Source of the DNA: Usnea hakonensis | Taxonomy: Eukaryota > Ascomycota > Lecanoromycetes > Lecanorales > Parmeliaceae | Assembly (NCBI GenBank): GCA_013423325.1 | Contig: BLJB01000125.1 | Location: forward strand, 62,001 to 126,000 | Direction of reading: 5' to 3' | DNA length: 64,000 nt | In this document: positions 34,567 through 45,851 of the stretch, piece after piece | Numbering within the stretch: position 1 is the first letter of the stretch | How the letters are laid out: every line of letters starts with the position of its first letter | Program-made: the position numbers and the translations under genes | Notes under the pieces: model-generated | What the model saw: the letters and a program-made list of their open reading frames with translations, nothing else | The model's database searches: none | What the model was told of the DNA's origin: nothing

Positions 34567-36515
34567 ATGGGTTACCACGTCTCTAACGCAAACTCATACC
34601 TTGTCGTCACTGGTGGTGGCATAAAAGACATTCACATCGTCAAGAAGGCTTTTGTGTACCCATGGCAGAAGCACTCTACTATTTCCATCAGCCCTTTCGA
34701 CTTCGAAATCACACTTCAAGCCATGACTTGTGAGAAGCTGCAATTCAGTCTGCCTGCCGTCTTCACCATAGGGCCAGAAGATACGCCAGACTCCTTGAGA
34801 AAGTACGCTAAAATCCTCACGGGGAGGAATGAAGACACTTCGAAGCGGCAGGCTACTACAGGTCGTAGTCATGTACAAGACATTGTTAAAGGTGCAAAAC
34901 CCCCCCATCACCGAGTTCAGGTCCGGGCATTGACCAGCCTATAAAGGCATTATTGAAGGAGAGACCCGCGTAATCGTCTCGGGAATGACCATGGAAGAGA
35001 TTTTCAAGGAGCGCCAAGTCTTCAAGACCAAGGTCATTGAGAACGTACAGACAGAACTCAACCAGTTTGGACTGAGAATATACAATGCCAACGTGAAAGA
35101 GCTACAAGACACAGCCGGCTCAGAGTACTTCAAATTCCTAAGTCGCAAAGCCCACGAGGGAGCGTCGAATCAGGCCAAAGTCGACGTCGCCAATGCCTGT
35201 ATGATGGGTGAAATTGGAGTACGTATACTTCTCGATTGTATTTCGACTATCTCCTTGAGTGATAAGACACATCCCTTCAGCAGAAGGACATCAATAGCTT
35301 TTCGAGCTGTCTCCATGCTCGAACGTTTGCCTTTGAGAAACAAAGCTGATCTTAAAACTCTTTTAGGAAGCAGAGAAGCGTGGCAAGACGAAGCAGGAAA
35401 TTAGTCGGATTAATGCAGAAACCGCAGTCTTGGAAACCAAGCGAAAGTCGGAGAAGGCCACCGCCGATGCCGAGTTCACAACTACGCAGACCAAGCTTAA
35501 TATGGGGATCAATCTGGAGAATATTCAGGCAACTCGTCGTGCCGAAGCCAAAGATGCGGAACTGCAACGTGATGTCGAGGTCAAACGAGCGGAAATGGAG
35601 CTAGAAAGGATGAGAGCGTACGTTTTGTCTCAGCCAGACTTCCATCGTTCATCCTGAATCTTGGACATGGAAATGTGCGCCACGAGCAGGAAGTACGATC
35701 CACGAACGGATACTGTCTTCTGTCTCGAGACCTAGCCCCAAAAATGACATGCTAACCCATAAATCTCTACCAGGACTGAGGTCGTCCAAGCCACAATCAA
35801 GAGGGAATCAGCCGAGCAAGCAGCTGAGGCGAAATTATACGGCGAAACTAAAAACGCAAACGGCTTGCTTTACAAAGAAAAGCAAGCAGCCGAAGCGCGA
35901 CTTTTTATGGACACGAAAACGGCCGAAGGACTCTTGTATAAGCAGCGCCAAGACGCCGAGGCCAGTTGTAAGCAGATTTTATGTCCAGGACTATTCAGCC
36001 ATATCAGCGGAAGCTGACTTGGTATTCTAGATTATCGTGTGGCCAAAGAAGCTGAAGCCAAATTGTATGCCGAAAAACAAGCCGCTCAAGCGATGACGTT
36101 GAAGGCCGAAGCATCCTTTGTCGCCAAGAAAAAAGAAGCAGAAGGGATGATTGAGATGGCTAAAGCATACGGTCACATGTCCGAAGTCCTCGGCGGACCC
36201 CAAGGCTTACTTCAATATATGATGCTTCAAAATCATACCTACGAGAAGCTCGCCAATGCGAACGCAACGGCAATCAACGGGCTTCAACCGAAGATATCTG
36301 TCTGGAACACAGGTGACGGTGCTGGCTCTTCGAGTGATGGTACGGGAGCGATCCGAAATATCATGCAGAGCCTCCCTCCACTTCTGTCGACAATCAATGA
36401 ACAGACAGGCATTTCTCCCCCTAGCTGGTTGGCGCAAATGGGCCCCAGCCAGTCAGTCCAGAATGGTAAAGCAAGCGGGAAGTACGTCAATGATGGTGAG
36501 GTCAACGGGCACTGA
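34567..36515 (+). CDS. floA: Flotillin-like SPFH protein
   Basis: Membrane-microdomain scaffold of the flotillin/reggie type, found at the plasma membrane of hyphae in studied fungi. Exons are 34567-34891, 34947-35218, 35367-35617, 35774-35967 and 36031-36515; introns are 55-156 bases, GT-AG and in frame, giving 508 residues, close to fungal flotillins. N-terminal marks are [19 protein letters not shown] and [10 protein letters not shown]; the SPFH domain covers about residues 1-190 with [20 protein letters not shown]. It is followed by a long Ala/Glu/Lys coiled coil (about 200-390) with repeats such as EAKLYGETK and EAKLYAEKQ, then [20 protein letters not shown] and a Gly/Ser-rich tail. No transmembrane helix; peripheral attachment is expected. 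It lies 4.1 kb from prohibitin-2, another SPFH member. Confidence 0.93.
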
Positions 36516-36844
36516 AGACGCACATGCTGGAGGCCTTTTTGCGAAGTTGAATCTTCTTCCGCAATACGGTACCCACTCACTGCTTGGAGAATTAATGAAG
36601 ATGGAGTATGATCCTCCATAGATACCCTGACGATAGCCTGATGTACATACCAGAATGTGTTGGTCAAAGGGAAGTTGGATCCCTAAGTCAAGTAGCGGTA
36701 ACCATGGGAAAGAATTGTTGTCGTCCTTTTAGATGTCTCAAGCCTTCCAATCTCAATGATCCAAGTGACGCATCGGCCAGGAGAACTTGGGTCTCGAATG
36801 AAGCCTAATTTCCGGCGCCGGATTGAAGGCAATGGCAAGAAGCG

Positions 36845-37000
36845 ATGCAAGCACAGAAAGCATTCGACACGCTGCAGAGCACCGTCAACGGCAGCATGCT
36901 AAGGGGGAAGACCTCTCCCGCAGGTGATTCCAGCGCTCAAGCTGACTCAAATGGCACTGATCAAGTGATCCTAAGGATGCTCAATGCAAGGCAATACTAG
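36845..37000 (+). CDS. Weak candidate small gene or exon, 51 codons
   Basis: A short frame beginning MQAQKAFDTLQSTVNGSMLR and ending at TAG (36998-37000). It has a helical, Gln/Ala-rich start and a Ser/Asp-rich middle that looks more protein-like than its surroundings. In-frame codons upstream continue to a TGA about 24 bases before the ATG, and an AG at about 36828 could serve as an acceptor. It could be a small gene, a stray exon or chance. No homology recognised. Confidence 0.2.
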   Translation: MQAQKAFDTLQSTVNGSMLRGKTSPAGDSSAQADSNGTDQVILRMLNARQY

Positions 37001-37292
37001 GCCCAGCCAGTCGCATCTCGCTGTCACAAAAAGCTCACAGTCTCGTGCGTTCGGTGAATGGATGAACGCAGACAGGCTGAAAAATGGCCTCTGTATGCAC
37101 GATATCAACTCGAGGTGGATTGTGAAAAGTGCCAAGGTGGAATCTTCAAACTAATGCAAGGTACCCGACCTTCCCATGGCGCTCATTGGTTGATAAGATA
37201 AGATGAGTGATAAGGAGGCTCAAGCTCAAGCATCATTCATTTCAGCCGTCACGGCCTTGCAGAAACTTGACAAAGGGGACATGATTCTTTCA

Positions 37293-37299
37293 TATAAAA
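37293..37299 (+). promoter_or_regulatory. TATA-like box of the secreted-protein gene
   Basis: TATAAAA within CATATAAAATC, 211 bases upstream of the ATG at 37510 and followed by a pyrimidine-rich stretch. This is the usual layout of strongly expressed fungal cell-wall genes. Motif evidence only. Confidence 0.4.
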
Positions 37300-37509
37300 T
37301 CTTTTCTCTTCTTTTACTTCTTCCTCTACATCCATCTTCTTAATCACAAAATCACTGGTCTTCACCATCTACCTTACTCTACACTCTTTAGCCACTAAAT
37401 ATAATAAACAATTAATACCTCACGCTCTTTTAACAACAAACATCACTCTCAACTCTTTCATACCTATCTAGTACAATCAATCAGATCCCATCTTCACTCA
37501 AAATCAGAC

Positions 37510-38146
37510 ATGCGTTACTCACTCATTGCCGCTCCCATTGCCCTCGCCGCCAGCGTGTCCGCTGGAGAATACGCTACCACCTCCATCGAAGTGGTCAGTG
37601 CATTGACCACGTATTGTTCCTCAGCGACCACCCTCTCCATCAACGGCGAGATCCACACCGTCACCGAGGTAAGCTTTAATAAAGCATCCGCCTCATAGCA
37701 GATCCAGTGGATATATATGGGCATTGGCTAATGACTGGCAGGCCACGACATTGACAATCACCGAATGCCCCTGCACCATAACGCACTCCATCATCGCATC
37801 CAGCACCCCAGCCGTTCCCATCGTGCCCCCTCTCCTTCCCTCAATCCCAACTTCCATCCAAGCACCCACAAGCTCCACCCCCACCATCGTCCTCTCCACC
37901 GCCCCACCGGCGCCCCCCAGCAGCAGCGCAACACTCGCACCCTACCCCGTCTTCAACAGCACCCTTCCGATCTCCACTCTCGGAACCGCCTCCGCCACCG
38001 GCGGTACCACGGCCTCCTTTTCATCCTCGCTGGGTCCGGCGCCTACGGGGCCGGGTAATACGCCGTTTAAGGGCGAGGGAGAGAGAGTGGGTGCTTCGAG
38101 CTTTGGTCTTGTTGTGCTGGTTGGGTTGGCGGCGTATTTGTTGTGA
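37510..38146 (+). CDS. GPI-anchored Ser/Thr-rich cell-wall protein (Ccg-6-like)
   Basis: Exons are 37510-37668 and 37742-38146, intron 73 bases, GT-AG; 187 residues. There is a signal peptide at about residues 1-18 (MRYSLIAAPIALAASVSA). The N-terminal module has the fungal wall-protein pattern with TTYCSSATTLSINGEIHTVT, then ATTLTITECPC. The middle is Pro/Ser/Thr-rich and likely O-glycosylated. The C-terminus is hydrophobic (FGLVVLVGLAAYLL) after a small-residue region, as in a GPI-attachment signal. The pattern resembles Neurospora clock-controlled gene 6 products and related wall proteins. A strong TATA/CT promoter fits high expression. A second small secreted protein gene lies convergently at 40113-40595. 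Confidence 0.8.
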
Positions 38147-40112
38147 TGGGGGTGGGAGGGGGAGGGGGGGTTGTTGAGTGGAGTTGAATGGCCGTGAAGG
38201 CGGTGGGTTTACTTCTGCGCGAGGTTTACTTTATATCCAGTATCTTTTTCGACGCGATGCGATATGTCAAATTCTATGGCGCATCACTGCTGGCGATGAT
38301 GTCCTTTGCAGTATCATGGTACGTACGTATGTAGTAATCTTTAATGAATGGCTCTGCAGCATAAATCCACATTGCCGTGAACAATTTCTCGCCGCGCATG
38401 ACGGGAAAATAAGATTAAACAAGAAAATCAATGGATGTGATTACTCCCTGTTCAAAGATATTCTGCACCGCATTGCCAAATGTTTCTCCAGAACTTATTT
38501 GATACGAGCGCGGTATCCTCTTCGACCTCTGACAAAGAGGACATCGGTTCTCCCCCATTGCCCCCCTCCCCAAGCGAACGTTACAAACGTCGCCAAAATG
38601 GGCCTGTAGATTGTGAGATATGCTCGCGTACCTGCATTAGCGTCAATTTTTGAGTTTCAATTTTCAGCTGGCTTAGAATATCGGTCACGGTCGAGGCCTG
38701 TGTGGCTTTGTGCAGGGGGCCGGGTCGGCTACGGCCGGAACGGTTGCGCAGCAAGGTACCAAGACTTGGCGAGGGTTTTTTTTTTGGGATGAAGGAGTGG
38801 CGTCGTAACGGGTTTCGATTGCTGGGTAGGTGGCAAGAAAGGAAGTATGGAGGGGAAGGGAGAAGGTATTGTGGAAAGTGGGTCATGGCTGTGAATATTT
38901 ATATCGTTGTGGATGGGATAGGATGCGTGCAGAGGTAACTCGAGTCGACTTGTGTCAAACACACAATGCGCGACGCTCTCGGCCTTGCTCAAGTTGAGAT
39001 TTGTGTAAAGTGAAGGATTTGGCTGATAGCTGATGCAGTCTACTTGTGTCGCTATCTTATGTGGCAATAGAGATCGCGAGGCCAATCTGAGTCTGTGATG
39101 CTTCTCCAAGCTTTAATCTGTGACGGTGGACTTCTGGGATGTGGGAGGTTTGAGACTAAAATAGGTCGCTGGGGGTTTCGAACATCCATTTTGGCCTTCA
39201 TGTCTTTGATCTTGTTGTCTAAGTATTCATCTACTTCAGGGTATATGTACCCAAGGTCGCCTTCGTGGACTCTGCGGCATCGCAACTGCTCAATTGGCGA
39301 GCTCCCTAGTTGAACAATGATACTGTACGGAGACGGCTGAACTTTGGCTGCGTGATTGTAGTGGTAATGTTGATGAGAGGAGGATCTTTACAGATGGCGA
39401 TGATATTCTGTGGGTATATTCGAGCGTTGACTGTGTTCGTACTTGTGATAATGAGGTGAAGACCTCCGTAGACGAATGATAATACCCTGTTGCGTGTTTG
39501 AGCGTTGACTATACGACCGTGGCAAAGAAGGTGGAGGTGATGGTGAGATGACACTGCGTCACTGCGAAATGATTGCCAAAATGGAAGGGATACAAGAGGT
39601 GAAATACTTTCAAATGGCAATGAGTTGATACTTCTTATAAGAAGCCTTGATGGAACCTATCATGGCATTTGACAGAGGAGTTGTTGGGGCCAAATGACTG
39701 TGCGACAAGTAGTTGAAGAAAGATGGAGGGTCGGTGCTGGAAAGTCCTTTTATCACGTCGATTATTACCGTCACCTTTTCATCTTGAAATCCTTCGCGTT
39801 GTTCATTCACTTCAATCCTACTGCATTCCAGAAAATCTCCGTATTAAAACCAAGGCGTGTCAAACGATTGTAGTTCAGAAAGTATCAGTGACACTTCTGT
39901 CCCCCCTCAAACGCAGTGAGCAATTTCCAAAAGAAGTGAAGTTCCAAAAGAAGTGAAGTCTATCGAAATGTACCATCCAAAAGCCATCCCAAAATTCTAT
40001 CACGTGTCCAAACTAGCGGTCACACAGTCCCAAGAAGTAGAGTTGCACACACACAATCCCCAGCGGAGGCCAACCGTAGATCCATCCAAGGGTTCGACTG
40101 CCCTTCAAGCAA
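38147..40112. other. Intergenic between two convergent secreted-protein genes
   Basis: Nearly 2 kb with no recognised gene. An open segment on the plus strand (38492-38653) and one on the minus strand (38581-38886, preceded by a GATATAAATATT box) overlap and both have some protein-like content; neither is called. A perfect 17-base tandem duplication is at 39925-39958. Confidence 0.45.
39925..39958. repeat. Perfect 17-base tandem duplication
   Basis: Two identical head-to-tail copies of TTCCAAAAGAAGTGAAG (39925-39941, 39942-39958). The perfect identity suggests a recent duplication. It lies 155 bases downstream of the 3' end of the minus-strand gene at 40113. Confidence 0.9.
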
Positions 40113-40595
40113 CTACCAAAACCTAGCTCCCCGCTTCCTCTCCTGCTTCAACCCCCTCATCTCCATCCTCTTTGCGTATCCCGTCGCGACGGCATATCCG
40201 GACCCAGTCCCCGTGCCAATCGGCAAACCCGTGGTGCCAGGGATAGGGTAAGACGCAGAAGGCTGCGTGGTTGGCGCGGCTACGGTCTCTGTGACGGTGA
40301 CGGTGACTTGCGTTGTTGTGGTCACGGTGATTGGGGCAGGGCAGCTGGTCCCTGACTGGATTGGGCCTGCGGAAACACTGACGGGTTTGATCACGGGGAT
40401 GCTTGAAGTCGGGATGGATATGCCGGTGCCCGTACCAGTTGGGCCGTAAGGGATGGTGGTGTTAGAGAGCGGGTATGGGGCACCCAGGGTGAGGGAGGCA
40501 ATTGGAAGACCGGTGCCAGTGCCGCTTTGCGCAGAGACGGAAGCGGAGAGAGCCAAGAGGCTAGCGAGAGTGGCAATGAAGGTGAGGGGAGCCAT
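40113..40595 (-). CDS. Small secreted Thr/Gly-rich protein with dibasic C-terminal tail
   Basis: A single-exon frame of 160 residues from the ATG at 40595. The frame is open further upstream, but the signal peptide MAPLTFIATLASLLALSASV fits the start at 40595. The mature part is rich in Gly-Thr repeats (SGTGTGLP, GPTGTGTGIS, GTGTGSGYA) and has one cysteine (SCPAP) plus a Thr/Val stretch (TVTTTTQVTVTVTETV) likely to be O-glycosylated. There is no GPI-type hydrophobic end. Instead the C-terminus is basic with two KR pairs (residues 142-143 and 154-155), possible Kex2 sites. I do not recognise a named family; a cell-wall or secreted role is inferred. Confidence 0.7.
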   Translation of the reverse strand: MAPLTFIATLASLLALSASVSAQSGTGTGLPIASLTLGAPYPLSNTTIPYGPTGTGTGISIPTSSIPVIKPVSVSAGPIQSGTSCPAPITVTTTTQVTVTVTETVAAPTTQPSASYPIPGTTGLPIGTGTGSGYAVATGYAKRMEMRGLKQERKRGARFW

Positions 40596-40860
40596 TGCGA
40601 CAGGTACTGGTTCGGCTGAAGTGATGTATTGACTTTGGCGAGATAGACAAGTCTTGTTGAGATGAAGAAAAGAGCGAGTGTGGGATATAAAAGGAGCGTG
40701 AGAGTACCAGCGTCTCAAGAATGGCAAAGATTGAAAGTGGAAGCGTTAAGTGCAAGGCGATTCTTGCAAATATAGAAAGTGAGACGACAAAGGGAGCAGG
40801 CGTCTGACGTTGCCGGAAAGGAAATTGTGGAAAGTGACAGACAAAGGACTTATAATAGAA

Positions 40861-40906
40861 AGAGAAAGCGAGTGAGAGAGTGAGAGTGAGAGTGAGAGAG
40901 AGATAG
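40861..40906. repeat. GA-rich microsatellite
   Basis: Purine-rich tract with GAGAGT/GAGTGA repeats upstream of the small secreted-protein gene (about 270 bases before its ATG at 40595). GA/CT tracts are common in strong fungal promoters. Confidence 0.7.
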
Positions 40907-41392
40907 ACTAATCAGCACATGGCAATATACCTTACTAGCATTTCCCGATCCAGTGCTATCATTCTGGACAGGTAGACCCACATAAATCCTGTATGAATGC
41001 TTCGATATCGTGATGATTATCATTTTCTCCGGGTGATAAGATTGGTGAGTTGCGATCCAGAGTAAGAATTTAGAAGGAATTAGATGGTAGCATGTTTCAA
41101 GCCTTTCGATAATTCGTCTAAATACCTGAAAGCGTAATTGACCGAGGCGAGGAATGTAACACCGGGACTACCAGAACGGCTCCACGTCGTTGATATCGAC
41201 ATGACTAAGTCAATACCTGCAAGGATATCCTTCCCAATCATACTAATATCGACTGAGGATGTGTTAGAAGATTCATGAGAAGGATTCAATCAATAATAAT
41301 AATGAAGGAGGATGGAGGTGTGGTTTACCGAAGTGGCACGAGTACGAGTGGCTGGTTTGGGGGCCACGGGGCTCAATTCCTTTTCTAGGTAA

Positions 41393-41410
41393 TTAAGGTA
41401 GGTACCTTAA
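41393..41410. repeat. Inverted repeat TTAAGGTA-GG-TACCTTAA
   Basis: Perfect 8-base arms separated by GG. Related TACCTTAGGTA-like elements occur at 4812-4823, 26296-26318, 26348-26357 and 41629-41640, all between genes. Confidence 0.8.
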
Positions 41411-41806
41411 GCGAAAGGTGGCCCCCCCCTACGACCCCCCCCGAACCTCCTGACGGCTCACCCGGAGTGCCGGACAATTGGGAATGGTTTTGATTTGACA
41501 CATACAGCTTGAGCTTGAGCTTGAGCTGCTTGCTTTTGCCAACGTGTTCAATACCTACGTACTTCAAATCTCATCAGGTCCAAAATCAATCATGGCGAAT
41601 CAGTCCATAGCGTAAGAGTAGGTACATCTACCTAAGGTATCTAGCTGTCGGTTGGGGCCAAGTGTCTCGCTTCCCATTTGGGAATCATCAAGCGCCAGAA
41701 ACCTCATGCATCATATTTATGCACATGCACATGTACATGCTAAATGCAACCCAAATCCAGCCACTGCATGCATAATTGCGCCTGTAAATCAACCCAATCA
41801 CCCCGC

Positions 41807-44800
41807 CTAGAACCCCGCAAATGGGTCCTCCCCATACGGCCTTGCACTCTCCAATCGACTGCTAGTCGCCGATGCTTCCAACCCCCAAAAGCTCATGCCT
41901 TTCTTGCGCCCTCGCCTCGTGCCGTGGTTCTTGCCTCTGCTGCCAAGGACGTAGTCACTTTCCGTTCTGTCGACAAACGCTTCCATTCGTACCGTTCCCG
42001 CAGTATCGTAGAAGTTGTTCGGTACCACAGGAGACAACGCAATGTTGCTTTGAGTGATACGACGAGGCAGCACACCGTACGTACAGTAGCCGCTCGATCC
42101 CACCTGCTCGTGAGGTGTATATCTGTCGTACTTTTCTCGTGAAGTAGCGACCCGGAGACTGGAACTGGACGCCGTTGCCATCGAATTGTTTGGGTAGCTG
42201 TGGAAGACGCTCAATGGCACTGGACGGGGCCCCGTGCTGCTACGTTTTCGAGCATTGGCAGCAGTTCGATGCACTTGCGGAGGCTCTACTGCATTATCTG
42301 ATTCAGCTTCCTCTTGGTCCCAAGGCAGGTTCGCTCCTTCAATGATTTCTTGTTCGATAGAACCCATTGGTGACGAATACGAGTGACCCCCTATCGACGG
42401 ACGCGCTTTGACTTTGGCCAAACTCATCGGTTCTTGAATCGGCATCCGACAAAACTTAGCCATAAGCTCGGGCGAGGGTAGGTGTTGATGTTCCCGCTTA
42501 GGTAAAGGCGGGGGACTGGCAAGATCGTCCATTCCTCGGGGAGAATGACTCAAGAAGGAAAGAGCATTCAACCACATGTAGTGCCGCTCCTGTGAGATTG
42601 CGGTAAATTTCAGAGCCCTTTGTGGGGTCAGTATCAATATAGAGCGGTCAAAAATAGCCTGAGTGCCCGCATGCTTCGGCGGCGGTGTATCGTCCTTGAC
42701 ATCGAGAACCGACTGGATTGCAACTAGAATTCCTTATCAGCGGGTCATTCTCAAGGTCTTTGAATGTTAACATACGCTTTCTGCCACCTTTGCCTAGTAA
42801 AGCAGGTCCAGACGTAGGCTGCTTGCTGCTCCATATCACCGATCGTTCAAAAGGCGCCAACCATACCCATCGCTTGTGTCTAACGCCGTTGCTATTTCTG
42901 GTTTCGCCATTACGGCCCACGTCGAATTCCGGATGTGGGCGCTCCGTAATACCAAAGGAGGTCCTCTTCCGTACATACTTCCACATCCACTCCCCTACCA
43001 TTGTCTGAGCAATCGCATCAACGACAGTGGTCTCTTCACTAGTAGTCTCGACCGCGGTTTCTCCTATACGGGTTCGAGGTTGTGCGGAATTGCTTTCTAG
43101 CTCTACGACACTGTCATATGGTAATATGAACTGATTACGCCGCGGAGCAGGCGACTTTGGACTTGGCGGTAGAGTGGAAGAGGCTGAGAGTGACTGCAGT
43201 GGCTGAGGTCGGCACGGCATCGACGGCTGTGCTACGGCGGCGGCGGATTGAACTTTGCGAAGTATCTTAGGTTTAGCGAGAGGCCTGCGGTAATTCTGAC
43301 CTCGAAAGAAGGTCGTGGTGTCTGGACTGGGACTAGCAGCTCCATCACTGGCGCTGAGAGTAATGTTTCGAGAACTTGCTCTTGTTGGCACAGGGAAAGG
43401 TGGTGCTACTGTTGGCTCTTTACCCAGATCACCCGGAAAGTCCGGTCTGCTGGGGCTTCTATCTCGTTGTGCGCGTTCTTCAGTTCCATTCGAGACAAAA
43501 ACTTTTCGTCGTATATCCGGCTGCTTCACGCTGCTCGATGTCTTTCGGGAGCCCCCCATAATTCCAACCTGGCATGTCTTTGGTGCTACTTGTGATGAAG
43601 CCTTCGATTCCGTAATTGCTGCTTTTGGCACGCCCACGTACTTCTCGTTTTCGGCCCCTTCAGGAGCAGACTCTAGCGGTTCTGAGACCGAGTCCTCGAC
43701 ATACGGTACCAGCCTCCACGAATTTTGCACTTTTGCCAATGTTTTCCGCATGGGCGCTGAATTTAGGAGTCTGTCATCGCTGAAGTATTCTTGCGCGTTC
43801 TCGGTGTCATTTTCGCTCGAGTGATCAAATCCAGCAAGTATGCTTCCGGATCTGATTGGCCGTCTAGGACCAGAGTGCTGCTTATCGTTCAGAGGTCCGT
43901 CGTCGTTTTTTCCGAAATATGCGTTCCGAATGCCATCGTTCGTTGCGCTTGGCTCTTTCTCTGCTGCTGTTACGGGAGATGAACTCCAAGGACTATGTCT
44001 CAATGACTCAAGGCCTGATATATTTTCCGCCTGTTTCCTTTCTTCGGCCAATTTGAGAGGAGGCTGACTTGATAGATCAAACGAGGCCAGCCCGGGCGGG
44101 ACCTCGAGAGGGATACTGACAGGTTTCTTGGCAATCCTTGTCTCCATGGTCTGCATCGACGTCGATTTTAATCTCCGTGGTAGCTCGATGGCCACTTGGC
44201 AAGCTGCATTTCTCGTACGAGGCGGAAGCATAACGCTATTGCGGGACGACGAAGGCCGTGAAGCTGGGGGATGGATTGCTATCACTGGTACATCCGTTGC
44301 CGAAGGAAAAGGACGGAAAGTTGCAGATTGTATCGCTGGTGTGGGGTCCTCGGTTGTTTGCGTCGATTCCGACATCATCTCAACTGCTATCGCAGGAACA
44401 GAAAAGGAAGTCACCTTGGTTGCCTCGGGCATTAGAACATGGTCTTCAGGCCGCCTAACCGTCTGGCTGCTTGTAGAAGTCACAGAAAAAGCCTTCTGTT
44501 CTGCGACCTTTGGCTCCATGACCTTCAGAGCCGGTGTCTGTTCGACGAATATTTGAGGAATGGCTATCCGCTTTCGGCTTTGATTGGCAGTATGCTCTGT
44601 TTGCTCAACATGTTTTCCCGAAATACCCGGCTCTTGTATTTGTAACGTAGGAGATAAGGGAGGAGTGAATTGGGTACCAGTATCCGTGTAACGAGGCTGG
44701 TTTTCGGGGATGTCAATATAGTCATCGATGATGCCTATTGAGTGTTGCCCCGAGCTTTCATCTCCGATATGCTCTTCGTTTTGGTCTACATTATAAGCCA

Positions 44801-45851
44801 TCACTTTCCTATGGTTCTTGTCTTCCGAGCATCGCTTCACTAAAGAGTAGGTTTCATCTGGCAAGGCATCCTGACCATCCTGTTGCTCTTTGATAGCAGT
44901 TTCATTGTCGCCAAGTTCGAGCTCTTCAGCCAAGCTCAGACCACTCATTTGTGAACCTCCTAAACCATGAAGACCACTCATTCTCGAAGATCTGAAGTTC
45001 GATATTGCTTTGCCGTCATAGAGCTCGTCGAGACTTCCATCACTTAGACGGGACGTTGCGCGAATACCAGAATCATCGTTGCCGTCACCGAACCAGGTCT
45101 TTTGCGCATCTTCGTCCATGTCATTGTCTAATTCAGGTTTGGAATGGCCTGCACTCTGCAAAACCAACATTTCAGCCACCATGGCTTTCAGACGCTCTTC
45201 CACCGTGTGTACCCTGCCTTCCATCTTTCGTCTCTTTTCATCCCAATCTTCTCTCTCTTTCTCCCACATTGCGTGTGCTTTGTTGACGTCCTCTTCTTGC
45301 GCACGACTGTTCTTTCTTGAATCTTCCAGGCGTTTCCGAGTATCTGCAAGATTTTCAACCGCGTTGTCCTTCTCTTTTGCAATATCCTCTAGTGCTCGGA
45401 GCATATCGCTTTCAAGTGACTGCATCTGTTTCTTGACAGACGTAATCTCGACTGCTTGGGTCTTCAGGTCCTTGGTTAAGCGCTCATTTTCTGCTCTGCT
45501 ACTGTGCAAACCTTCTTCCAGGTTCTCCACCATTTTATTTTTGCTTCCAAGTTCCTTCTTTAGCGAGTGTATTTGGGCGATAAGGGAGATACCCAGATTG
45601 TTCGGAGTGAACCTTCGAGACTCGTGAACTGAGGCCATTTCGGAATGGCCGTCCTCGGTGCTCCCTTGCTGCTTTGGGAAATATGAATTCTCGCTCAATG
45701 GGATGGGGACAGGAGAATGATTGGCTAATGGAGTCGAAGATCCTTGGCACGAGGGTTGTCTGGTCATGATCGTAGTAGGACTATCATAGGGTGTGTTCGT
45801 AGGTGTAGGTAGTGCTTGCGCGGCGAATTGCAAGCCATTGTTGAGCGCCAT
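41807..45851 (-). CDS. num1: Num1/ApsA-type cortical protein with C-terminal PH domain
   Basis: Cortical anchor used for nuclear migration and dynein or mitochondrial attachment in the family. Exons are 45851-42776 and 42723-41807 (intron 52 bases, GT-AG), giving 1330 residues. The start is the ATG at 45851 (MALNNGLQFAAQALPTPTNT); the open frame runs further left but only through non-ATG codons. Coiled coil at about residues 88-232 (SLIAQIHSLKKELGSKNKMV onward), then a long disordered Ser/Pro/Thr-rich middle. The PH domain at about 946-1085 is split by the intron, with TMVGEWMWKYVRKRTSFGI, RHKRWVWLAPFERSVIWSSK, QSVLDVKDDTPPPK and ILTPQRALKFTAISQERHY. A C-terminal tail follows. It is shorter than Aspergillus ApsA as I recall it and seems to lack long tandem repeats in the middle. 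The PH domain makes the family call strong. Confidence 0.9.

Larger units (their letters stand above)
36516..37509. other. Intergenic: flotillin 3' flank and promoter of secreted-protein gene
   Basis: The right end is a CT/CA-rich leader of about 210 bases downstream of a TATA-like box (37293-37299). An AGGGG stress-element-like motif lies near 37275. A 51-codon frame at 36845-37000 is listed separately as a weak candidate. Confidence 0.5.
40596..41806. other. Intergenic: promoter of secreted protein and 3' flank of num1
   Basis: Contains a GA-rich microsatellite (40861-40906), an inverted TACCTTAA element (41393-41410), C-runs at about 41422-41448, a short AGCTTG hexamer repeat at about 41506-41528 and a second TACCTAAGGTA element near 41629-41640. 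No gene seen. Confidence 0.5.
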
